Below, in pieces: positions 1 to 4,939 of a DNA stretch of 5,637 nt (the stretch's first letter is position 1; each line of letters starts with the position of its first letter). Origin of the DNA: Dechloromonas sp. (GTDB lineage: Bacteria; Pseudomonadota; Gammaproteobacteria; Burkholderiales; Rhodocyclaceae). The translations under genes were made by a program, and so were the position numbers. The notes under the pieces are model-generated. The model worked only from the letters and a program-made list of their open reading frames with translations. It did not search any database and had not been told where the DNA came from. The DNA is taken from NCBI GenBank assembly GCA_013693915.1, contig CP059264.1, positions 1,087,476 to 1,093,112 on the forward strand, read 5' to 3'.

Positions 1-216
1 GGGGTCAACTACGTCACCGGCGACTATTCGCGCGGTGCCGCGGGTTACTGGGTCGAGGACGGCGGTATCGCCTACCCGGTCGAGGAGATCACCATCGCCG
101 GCAACCTGCGTGACATGTTCGCCGGCATCGTCGCCGTCGGCAACGACGTGCTGGTGCGCGGCTCGAAGCAGACCGGCTCGATTCTCGTCGACCGGATGAC
201 GGTTGCCGGCGAGTAG
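1..216 (+). CDS. pmbA: PmbA/TldE metalloprotease-family protein, C-terminal end (partial)
   Basis: Only the last 71 residues are present; the 5' part lies outside the window, and frame 1 is open from base 1 to TAG at 214-216. The segment contains [19 protein letters not shown], then [22 protein letters not shown] and a final [12 protein letters not shown]. This is the typical C-terminus of PmbA (TldE). In the family TldE pairs with TldD, a zinc protease. The heterodimer degrades unfolded peptides and is known for microcin B17 maturation and CcdA turnover; TldE itself lacks the metal site. It acts in the cytoplasm. The full protein is usually about 450 residues, so roughly one sixth is visible. 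No clear terminator follows it, and the next gene starts 101 bp downstream on the same strand, so some read-through is possible. The family call is firm; nothing can be said of the missing part. Confidence 0.93.
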   Translation, partial: GVNYVTGDYSRGAAGYWVEDGGIAYPVEEITIAGNLRDMFAGIVAVGNDVLVRGSKQTGSILVDRMTVAGE

Positions 217-238
217 ATGTATTAGGGTTTTCCGCAAC

Positions 239-266
239 TCGCCAAGGCGCTCCGTTTGGTTAGAAT
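239..266 (+). promoter_or_regulatory. Candidate sigma70-like promoter of the TRAP binding-protein gene
   Basis: TAGAAT at 261-266 matches the -10 consensus at five of six bases. TCGCCA at 239-244 matches the -35 consensus at four of six, with a 16-bp spacer. Transcription would start near 273, giving a leader of about 45 nt before the ATG at 318. The -35 match is modest, so this is a candidate only. The rest of the 101-bp gap after pmbA shows no convincing terminator or operator. Confidence 0.35.
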
Positions 267-317
267 GACCGGGCTACATAGACTGACGTTACCCATCACT
301 CTCGAGGAGACAACAAC

Positions 318-1406
318 ATGCAGCGTCGTGATTTTCTGAAGAAGGCATCGGCCGGTGCCGCTGCTGGCGCAGCCGCCACCATCGCCGCTCCGGCGATCGC
401 CCAGTCCCAGCCCGTCGTCAAATGGCGCCTGACCTCCAGCTTCCCGAAGAGCCTCGACACCATCTTCGGCGGCGCCGAGGTGCTGGCCAACCGTCTGCGC
501 GCGATGACCGGCGGCAAGTTCGACATCCGCGTCTTCCCGGGCGGCGAAATCGTTCCCGGCCTGCAGGCGCTCGATGCCGTCCAGCAGGGCACCGTCGAGT
601 GCTGCCATACCTGCTCGTACTACTACGTCGGCAAGGACAAGACCTTCGGCTTCGGCACCGCTGTTCCGTTCGGAATGAACGCTCGCCAGATGAACGCCTG
701 GATCTACTACGGCGGTGGCCAGAAGCTGCTCGATGACTTCTACAGCAACTACAACGTCATCTCCTTCGCAGGCGGCAATACCGGAGTCCAGATGGGCGGC
801 TGGTTCCGCAAGGAAGTCAAGAATCTGGCCGAGGTCAAGGGTCTCAAGATCCGAATCGCCGGTCTCGGCGGCAATGTCTTCGCCGCGCTCGGCGCGGTGC
901 CGCAGCAGATCGCCGGCGGCGACATCTATCCGGCGCTGGAAAAGGGCACCATCGATGCCGCCGAGTGGGTCGGTCCTTACGACGACGAGAAACTCGGCTT
1001 CTACAAGGTGGCCAAGAACTATTACTACCCGGGTTGGTGGGAGCCGGGTCCCGTGATCCACTTCTTCGTTAACAAGGCCGAGTGGGCCAAGCTGCCCAAG
1101 GAGTACCAGGAAGCCTTCCAGGCCGCTGCCTACGAAGCCAACGTGACGATGATGGCCGAATACGACCACAAGAACCCCGGCTCGCTCTCCAGGCTGCTGC
1201 AGAACGGCGTCAAGCTGCAGGCCTACTCTCCGGAGATTCTCAATGCCGCCTACGACGCCGCGCAGCAGCTGTATGCCGACGAGTCGGCCAAGAACCCGGC
1301 GTTCAAGAAGATCTACACCGAATTCGACAAGTACCGGAAGACGCAGAACGCCTGGTTCAGCGTCGCCGAATTCAGGATGGACGGCTTCCTGCAGTCGAAG
1401 AAATAG
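318..1406 (+). CDS. TRAP transporter substrate-binding protein (DctP family, FcbT1/TakP-like), Tat-exported
   Basis: This 362-residue protein is the periplasmic receptor of a tripartite ATP-independent periplasmic (TRAP) transporter. It would bind an organic acid and deliver it to the DctQ/DctM membrane pair. The N-terminus MQRRDFLKKAS is a twin-arginine (Tat) signal, followed by an Ala-rich hydrophobic stretch and an AIA-Q cleavage site after residue 28. Family blocks follow: FPGGEIVPGLQALDAVQQGT (74-93), SYYYVGKD, AVPFGMNARQMNAW, GVQMGGWFRK (156-165), LKIRIAG with the likely carboxylate-binding Arg179, AAEWVGPYDDEKLGFYKVAK (214-233) and the aromatic YYYPGWWEPGP. This pattern fits the mannitol/chloroaromatic and alpha-keto-acid branch (FcbT1, TakP) better than classical C4-dicarboxylate DctP. 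The true substrate cannot be read from the sequence. The start is set by GAGGAGA at 304-310, 7 nt before the ATG. Oddities are Cys95, Cys96 and Cys99 packed together, and opposite orientation to the permease genes about 700 bp away. Confidence 0.93.
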   Translation: MQRRDFLKKASAGAAAGAAATIAAPAIAQSQPVVKWRLTSSFPKSLDTIFGGAEVLANRLRAMTGGKFDIRVFPGGEIVPGLQALDAVQQGTVECCHTCSYYYVGKDKTFGFGTAVPFGMNARQMNAWIYYGGGQKLLDDFYSNYNVISFAGGNTGVQMGGWFRKEVKNLAEVKGLKIRIAGLGGNVFAALGAVPQQIAGGDIYPALEKGTIDAAEWVGPYDDEKLGFYKVAKNYYYPGWWEPGPVIHFFVNKAEWAKLPKEYQEAFQAAAYEANVTMMAEYDHKNPGSLSRLLQNGVKLQAYSPEILNAAYDAAQQLYADESAKNPAFKKIYTEFDKYRKTQNAWFSVAEFRMDGFLQSKK

Positions 1407-1425
1407 CCTGTTGCGGTCGACCAAG

Positions 1426-1452
1426 AAAAACCCGCGAATTTCGCGGGTTTTT
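1426..1452. terminator. Bidirectional Rho-independent terminator between the TRAP binding-protein gene and dps
   Basis: A perfect inverted repeat: AAAAACCCGCGA (1426-1437), loop ATT (1438-1440), TCGCGGGTTTTT (1441-1452). The GC-rich core is CCCGCGA/TCGCGGG, flanked by A5 on the left and T5 on the right. RNA from either strand therefore ends in a stem followed by a U run. It lies 19 bp after the binding-protein stop codon and 21 bp after the dps stop codon on the other strand, so it can end both converging transcripts. Confidence 0.93.
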
Positions 1453-1473
1453 CGTTTCAGGGCGCGGGGAGCG

Positions 1474-1938
1474 TCATTCCTCGAGCAGGCTGCGCAGCAT
1501 CCACGCGTTCTTCTCGTGAATCTGCATGCGCTGGGTCAGCAGGTCGGCGGTCGGCTCGTCGCCGGCCTTGTCGACGATGGCGAACATGCCGCGCGCGGTC
1601 TTGACGACAGCTTCCTGGCCGGCGACCAGCTGCCTGATCATCTCGGTCGCGTTCGGCACGCCCTCGCTTTCCTTGATCACCGTCAGCCTGGCGAACTCGC
1701 GGCAGGTTCCCGGCGCCGCCACGCCGAGGGCGCGGATGCGTTCGGCGATCATGTCCAGCGCGTTCCACAACTCGGTATACTGATCCATGAACATCACGTG
1801 CAGCGTGTTGAACATCGGCCCGGTTACGTTCCAGTGGAAGTTGTGCGTCTTCAGGTAGAGCGTGAACGAGTCGGCGAGCAGGTGCGACAGCCCGTCAGCG
1901 ATCTGTTCTCTATCCTTCTTGTTGATTCCGATATCCAT
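1474..1938 (-). CDS. dps: Dps family ferritin-like protein (DNA starvation/stationary phase protection)
   Basis: This 154-residue protein is a Dps/miniferritin, in the family a 12-subunit shell that oxidises Fe(II) with peroxide and stores ferric iron, limiting Fenton damage. The four-helix ferritin-like fold is supported by LYLKTHNFHWNVTGP (28-41), TLHVMFMDQYTELWNALD (45-62) and IAERIRALG (64-72). Ferroxidase positions at the dimer interface are His35, His47, Asp62 and Glu66. The residue four after His47, normally Asp or Glu, is Met51, with Asp52 next to it. I chose the ATG at 1938 because MDIGINKKDR matches the usual family N-terminus and AGGGA lies just upstream. The frame stays open 21 codons further, but that extension overlaps the likely promoter. 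The N-terminus is short and lacks a long Lys-rich tail, so direct DNA binding is uncertain. It is probably monocistronic, with a promoter just upstream and a strong terminator downstream. Confidence 0.94.
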   Translation of the reverse strand: MDIGINKKDREQIADGLSHLLADSFTLYLKTHNFHWNVTGPMFNTLHVMFMDQYTELWNALDMIAERIRALGVAAPGTCREFARLTVIKESEGVPNATEMIRQLVAGQEAVVKTARGMFAIVDKAGDEPTADLLTQRMQIHEKNAWMLRSLLEE

Positions 1939-1972
1939 GGTGGTTTCCCTTTCCGGTTGATTGTGTGACTTC

Positions 1973-2001
1973 ATTCTGACCGTACGACCCGGGTTTTTCA
2001 A
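1973..2001 (-). promoter_or_regulatory. Candidate sigma70-like promoter of dps
   Basis: On the minus strand TTGAAA (2001-1996, five of six -35 bases) is separated by exactly 17 bp from CAGAAT (1978-1973, four of six -10 bases). Transcription would start near 1966, leaving a leader of about 28 nt before the dps ATG. The spacer holds the palindrome ACCCGGGT at 1988-1995. No recognisable OxyR or Fur box was seen by eye. Its presence argues against the longer Dps start at 2001. Confidence 0.5.
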
Positions 2002-2050
2002 ATTGACTTCGCCTATCGCATTGATCGGTGCCCGCTATGCGCCAACGAAT

Positions 2051-2070
2051 AACGGGGCCGCAGCCCCGTT
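2051..2070 (-). terminator. Terminator-like hairpin after the TRAP permease genes
   Basis: AACGGGGC (2051-2058) and GCCCCGTT (2063-2070) form a perfect 8-bp GC-rich stem with a 4-nt loop. It begins 21 bp beyond the stop of the large permease gene on the minus strand. The downstream U tract is poor (TTATTCGTT), so termination may be partial. Its position suits the end of the permease operon and would insulate dps. Confidence 0.6.
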
Positions 2071-2091
2071 TGCCCGATCCGATCAGGTTGT

Positions 2092-3558
2092 CTATTTCTC
2101 GTTCTGCTGCAGGTTCTTCAGCAGGTCGGCGCCGGGATCCTTCTGTTCCGCGCTGTCGCCGCTGATGCCGCCCTGCTGCATCAGCGCGCCGAGGTCCGAA
2201 CCGTCGCCCTGTTCGGTTGCCGTGCGATGGTCCGGGTCGCCGTAGCTGACCATGTTCGGGAAGATGATGATCAGCGCGACCATGATGATCTGGATGCAGA
2301 CGAAGGGGATGGCGCCCCAGTAGATGTCCGTCGTCTTGACCGAGGCTGGGGCGACCGAGCGCAGGTAGAACAGCGCGAAGCCGAATGGCGGGTGCATGAA
2401 CGAGGTCTGCATGTTGACCGCGAGCAGGACGCCGAACCAGACCAGGTCGATGCCCAGCTTGTCCGCCACGGGGGCGAGCAGCGGCACGATGATGAAGGAC
2501 AGCTCGAAGAAGTCCAGGAAGAAGGCGAGGACGAAGACCAGGATGTTGACGACGATCAGGAAGCCCGTCTGGCCTCCCGGCAGACCGAGCAGCAGATGTT
2601 CCACCCAGAGGTCGCCGTTGACGCCGCGGAAGACCAGGCCAAAGACTGTCGAGCCGACCAGGATGAAGACGACGAATGAGGACAGCTTGCCGGTGGTTTC
2701 CATGGCCTGCTTGAGCAGCTTCCACGACAGGCGTTTGCGTCCCAGCGCCAGAACCAGAGCGCCGGTGGCGCCCATGGCGCCGCCTTCGGTCGGTGTCGCG
2801 ATGCCGAGGAAGATGGTGCCGAGAACCAGGAAGATGAGCAGCAGGGGAGGCACCAGCGTGGTCAGCACGCGCACGATGAGCTTGAAGCCGCGCAGGGTGC
2901 GTGCTTCGGGCGGAAGTGCCGGCGCCGCGTTCGGTTTGATCAGCGTCAGCAGGACGACATAGCCGACGTAGAGGCTGGTAAGCACCAGGCCGGGAAATAT
3001 CGCGCCTTCGTACATGTCGCCGACCGACTTGCCGAGCTGGTCGGCCATGATGATCAGCACCAGCGACGGCGGGATGATCTGGGCCAGCGTGCCGGAGGCG
3101 GCGATGACGCCGGAGGCAAGGCGCTTGTCGTAGCCGTAGCGCAGCATGATCGGCAGCGAGATCAGCCCCATCGAGATCACCGAGGCGGCGACGACACCGG
3201 TCGTCGCGGCGAGCAGTGCGCCGACGAAGATCACCGCATAGGCGAGGCCGCCGCGCATCGGCCCGAACAACTGGCCGATGGTGTCGAGCAGGTCCTCGGC
3301 CATTCCGGAGCGTTCGAGGATGAGCCCCATGAAGGTGAAGAAGGGGATGGCCAGCAGCGTGTCGTTGGCCATGATGCCGAAGATGCGTTCGGGCAGCGCC
3401 TGGAACAGCGCCGGCTGCAACAGGCCGAGTTCGATGCCGATGAGGCCGAAGACGATGCCGTTGGCGGCCAGCGCGAAGGCGACCGGGTAGCCGAATAGCA
3501 GGAACACGACGAGGGCGCCGAACATCAGCGGCGCCATGTTGGCGATCATCCATTCCAT
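2092..3558 (-). CDS. TRAP transporter large permease subunit (DctM family, FcbT3-like)
   Basis: This 488-residue inner-membrane protein is the transport-catalysing subunit of a TRAP system, expected to move an organic acid with sodium ions. It is hydrophobic throughout, with about a dozen membrane segments or re-entrant hairpins. DctM-type blocks are IPFFTFMGLILERSGMAEDL (71-90), TGVVAASVISMGLISLPIML (120-139), SGTLAQIIPPSLVLIIMADQ (155-174), GIATPTEGGAMGATGA (252-267) and MQTSFMHPPFGFALFYLRS (383-401). At 488 residues it is longer than a typical 425-440 residue DctM. The excess is mainly a polar tail after about residue 437, rich in Asp, Gln and Gly and probably cytoplasmic, as in FcbT3-like proteins. 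ATG at 3558 is preferred because AGGAGG lies 7 nt upstream; an in-frame GTG at 3561 is possible but only 4 nt from it. The start shares its A with the TGA stop of the small-permease gene, so the two are translationally coupled. Confidence 0.95.
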   Translation of the reverse strand: MEWMIANMAPLMFGALVVFLLFGYPVAFALAANGIVFGLIGIELGLLQPALFQALPERIFGIMANDTLLAIPFFTFMGLILERSGMAEDLLDTIGQLFGPMRGGLAYAVIFVGALLAATTGVVAASVISMGLISLPIMLRYGYDKRLASGVIAASGTLAQIIPPSLVLIIMADQLGKSVGDMYEGAIFPGLVLTSLYVGYVVLLTLIKPNAAPALPPEARTLRGFKLIVRVLTTLVPPLLLIFLVLGTIFLGIATPTEGGAMGATGALVLALGRKRLSWKLLKQAMETTGKLSSFVVFILVGSTVFGLVFRGVNGDLWVEHLLLGLPGGQTGFLIVVNILVFVLAFFLDFFELSFIIVPLLAPVADKLGIDLVWFGVLLAVNMQTSFMHPPFGFALFYLRSVAPASVKTTDIYWGAIPFVCIQIIMVALIIIFPNMVSYGDPDHRTATEQGDGSDLGALMQQGGISGDSAEQKDPGADLLKNLQQNEK

Positions 3559-4149
3559 CACTTGGCCTCCTGTGCTTTGGCGGCGGCAATGGCGGCGGCC
3601 AGTTCTTCTTCGGCGGTCGGGCCTTTGGCCTTGGCGTTCGGGTCGTCGATCATCCCGGCGAGGAAGGCGATGCGCTTGATCAGTTCGGAAACGCCCTGCA
3701 GCGCCAGCAGCGCGAAGCCGATCGGCAGGAGGATCTTGACCGGCCAGCGAATCAGGCCGCCGGCATTGGCCGAATGCTCATTGATCTTGTAGGACTCGGC
3801 GACCAGCGGCAGCGACAGCCAGAGCACGGCAACGACCATCGGCAGCAGGAAGAAGATCGTCCCGATGATGTCGATGACCGCCAGCCCGCGTGGCGACAAC
3901 TTGCCGGAGAGGACGTCGATGCGGACGTGCTCGTTCTTCTGCAGTGTACGGCGAGCAGAGCAGGAAGACGGCGGCGAACAGGTACCACTGGATTTCCAGC
4001 AGGCCGTTGGAGCTGTCGTGGAAGACGAAGCGATAGCTGGCGTTGCCGGCGCTGATCAGGGTCATCACCAGCACCAGCCAGAAGGCGGCCTTGCCGACGC
4101 GTTCGTTGATCCAGTCGATCAACCGCGAGAGCTTGAGCAGAAGGGTCAC
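3558..4149 (-). pseudogene. TRAP transporter small permease subunit (DctQ family, FcbT2-like), frameshifted
   Basis: The gene encodes the four-helix Q subunit that pairs with the large permease, but the reading frame breaks. From GTG at 4149, preceded by AGGAGG at 4162-4157 with 7-nt spacing, residues 1-69 read as a normal DctQ. These include TM1 (AAFWLVLVMTLISAG) and TM2 (WYLFAAVFLLC), ending SPYT at 3943. The frame then turns into Arg/His-rich nonsense as far as 3778. The correct sequence resumes in another frame from 3941 with QKNEHVRIDVLSGKLSPRG, then TM3 (about 3879-3813), TM4 (about 3756-3700) and a charged Ala/Glu/Lys tail ending at TGA 3560-3558. Two extra bases inside TACACTGCAG (3948-3939), for example ACAC or CTCT repeated once more, would join the halves as YTLQKNEH. 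The restored protein has 197 residues, normal for this subfamily. The cause may be mutation or sequencing/assembly error. The C-terminal part alone has only a TTG start at 3899. Confidence 0.88.
3566..3571 (-). promoter_or_regulatory. Ribosome binding site of the TRAP large permease gene
   Basis: AGGAGG on the minus strand (3571-3566) is a full Shine-Dalgarno core inside the last codons of the small-permease gene. It is 7 nt from ATG at 3558 and only 4 nt from GTG at 3561, which favours the ATG. This strong site may let the large permease be translated even if ribosomes fall off the frameshifted upstream gene. Confidence 0.75.
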
Positions 4150-4203
4150 GAAAAATCCTCCTCGGTTGTTAGAATTCCCGGCTTCTCAGGGCGTCCGGGG
4201 TGA

Positions 4204-4219
4204 CGCAAACATCTTGCCG
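4204..4219 (-). promoter_or_regulatory. Candidate sigma54 (RpoN) promoter of the TRAP permease operon
   Basis: Read on the minus strand, 4219-4204 is CGGCAAGATGTTTGCG. Against the RpoN consensus TGGCACG-N4-TTGC it matches nine of eleven core bases, with GG (4218-4217) and GC (4206-4205) separated by the required 10 bp. Transcription would begin about 12 bp downstream, near 4193, giving a leader of about 44 nt before the small-permease GTG. RpoN control with an enhancer-binding protein is well known for dicarboxylate transport genes such as rhizobial dctA, which makes it plausible. No activator gene or obvious upstream enhancer repeat is seen in the window. It lies in the divergent gap 4150-4252, which must also hold the promoter for the phosphatase gene; a TAGAAT at 4170-4175 on the plus strand lacks a good -35. 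Confidence 0.42.
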
Positions 4220-4252
4220 GACGAAATCTACAGCCAAGGACCGGAATCGAAC

Positions 4253-4900
4253 ATGGTGGAAATCCCTACAACCCGCATCTGCCTGGTGCGCCACGGCGAA
4301 ACAGAGTGGAACGCGGACCGCCGCATCCAGGGGCAGATCGACATCGCCCTCAACCAGACCGGCCTCGACCAGGCCGTCGCGGCCGGATCATGGCTGCGCA
4401 ACGCGGGCATCGTCGCGCTCTACAGCAGCGACCTGCGGCGGGCATGGGCGACGGCGCAGGCGATTGGCGCGGCGCTCGGCCTGGCGCCGGTGGCCGTCCC
4501 GGAAATGCGCGAGCGCCGTTACGGGATCTTCGAAGGCCTGACCTACGACGAGGCCAGGGAGCACTTTCCCGAGGGCTATGCCGCGTTTGCCAGACGCGAC
4601 GCCGACTACAGCTTCGACGGCGGCGAAAGCCTGACGCAGATGGCGGCCCGCGTGACCGGCAAGCTCGAGGAAATCGCCGCCGCGCATCCGCGGCAGAACG
4701 TCGCCGTCGTGCTGCACGGCGGGGTTCTCGACATCGTCAATCATTTCGTGCGCGGCAACCCGCTCGAAATGCCGCGCGACTTCCTGATTCCCAACGCGGG
4801 CATCAGCTGGATTGCCGCGGTCGACGGCGCGTGGACCCTGGAATCCTGGGGCGAAACCTGGCATCTCGAACCGGGCGCCCTCGACGAGCTCCCGACGTGA
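4253..4900 (+). CDS. Histidine phosphatase family protein (phosphoglycerate-mutase-like)
   Basis: This 215-residue cytoplasmic protein belongs to the histidine phosphatase (cofactor-dependent phosphoglycerate mutase) superfamily, which transfers phosphate through a phospho-histidine. The signature LVRHGETEWN (11-20) gives the nucleophile His14 with Arg13. GQIDIALNQTGLDQA (27-41), YSSDLRRAWATA (57-68), the acid/base region MRERRYGIFEGLT (85-97) and VVLHGGVLD (152-160) with the second catalytic His155 follow in normal order. Length fits GpmB/CobC/PhoE-like broad-specificity phosphatases rather than the roughly 250-residue glycolytic GpmA, so the substrate is open. Adjacent genes give no cobalamin context that would support CobC. 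ATG at 4253 is chosen because homology begins about seven residues later and a weak AAGGA lies at 4236-4240. The frame is open further upstream, but that part runs antisense into the small-permease gene. It points away from the TRAP operon, and glyA follows 39 bp downstream on the same strand. Confidence 0.93.
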   Translation: MVEIPTTRICLVRHGETEWNADRRIQGQIDIALNQTGLDQAVAAGSWLRNAGIVALYSSDLRRAWATAQAIGAALGLAPVAVPEMRERRYGIFEGLTYDEAREHFPEGYAAFARRDADYSFDGGESLTQMAARVTGKLEEIAAAHPRQNVAVVLHGGVLDIVNHFVRGNPLEMPRDFLIPNAGISWIAAVDGAWTLESWGETWHLEPGALDELPT

Positions 4901-4911
4901 TAAAATATCAC
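4897..4911 (+). promoter_or_regulatory. AT-rich palindrome and -10-like element upstream of glyA
   Basis: GTGATA (4897-4902), AAA, TATCAC (4906-4911) is a perfect 6-bp inverted repeat with a 3-nt centre. It overlaps the TGA stop of the phosphatase gene. Inside it TAAAAT (4901-4906) matches a -10 box at five of six bases, but no good -35 is at 16-18 bp. It is strikingly AT-rich against the local GC content, so it may be a glyA promoter with an operator-like symmetry. A weak terminator is a less likely reading because the stem is AT-rich. Confidence 0.35.
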
Positions 4912-4939
4912 CCCTTTTCAATGGCTTGAGGCATTCCCC

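Noticed and set aside
240..249. CGCCAAGGCG hairpin after pmbA as a terminator
   Set aside because: Only a 4-bp stem with a 2-nt loop and no following T run.
222..1424. 400-residue open frame on the minus strand across the TRAP binding-protein gene
   Set aside because: It is fully antisense to a gene with a clear signal peptide, ribosome binding site and family motifs. Its product is low-complexity Val/Gly/Leu/Asp-rich with no recognisable family, as expected from GC-biased third positions.
1939..2001. Longer Dps start adding 21 residues
   Set aside because: The extension covers the likely -10/-35 promoter, is not Dps-like, and the family N-terminus starts at the ATG at 1938.
1910..3589. 559-residue open frame on the minus strand overlapping the large permease in another frame
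   Set aside because: The product is Arg/His/Pro-rich with no membrane segments and shadows the true DctM frame. Its only family-like part is an out-of-frame image of neighbouring genes.
3939..3950. Programmed ribosomal frameshift in the small permease
   Set aside because: No X-XXY-YYZ slippery run or nearby stimulatory hairpin is apparent; a two-base loss in a short repeat is simpler.
4043..4252. Upstream extension of the histidine phosphatase frame
   Set aside because: It is antisense to the small-permease gene and lacks homology. The phosphatase motif begins just after the ATG at 4253.
4901..4939. Glycine riboswitch before glyA
   Set aside because: The gap is 39 nt, far too short for a glycine aptamer.
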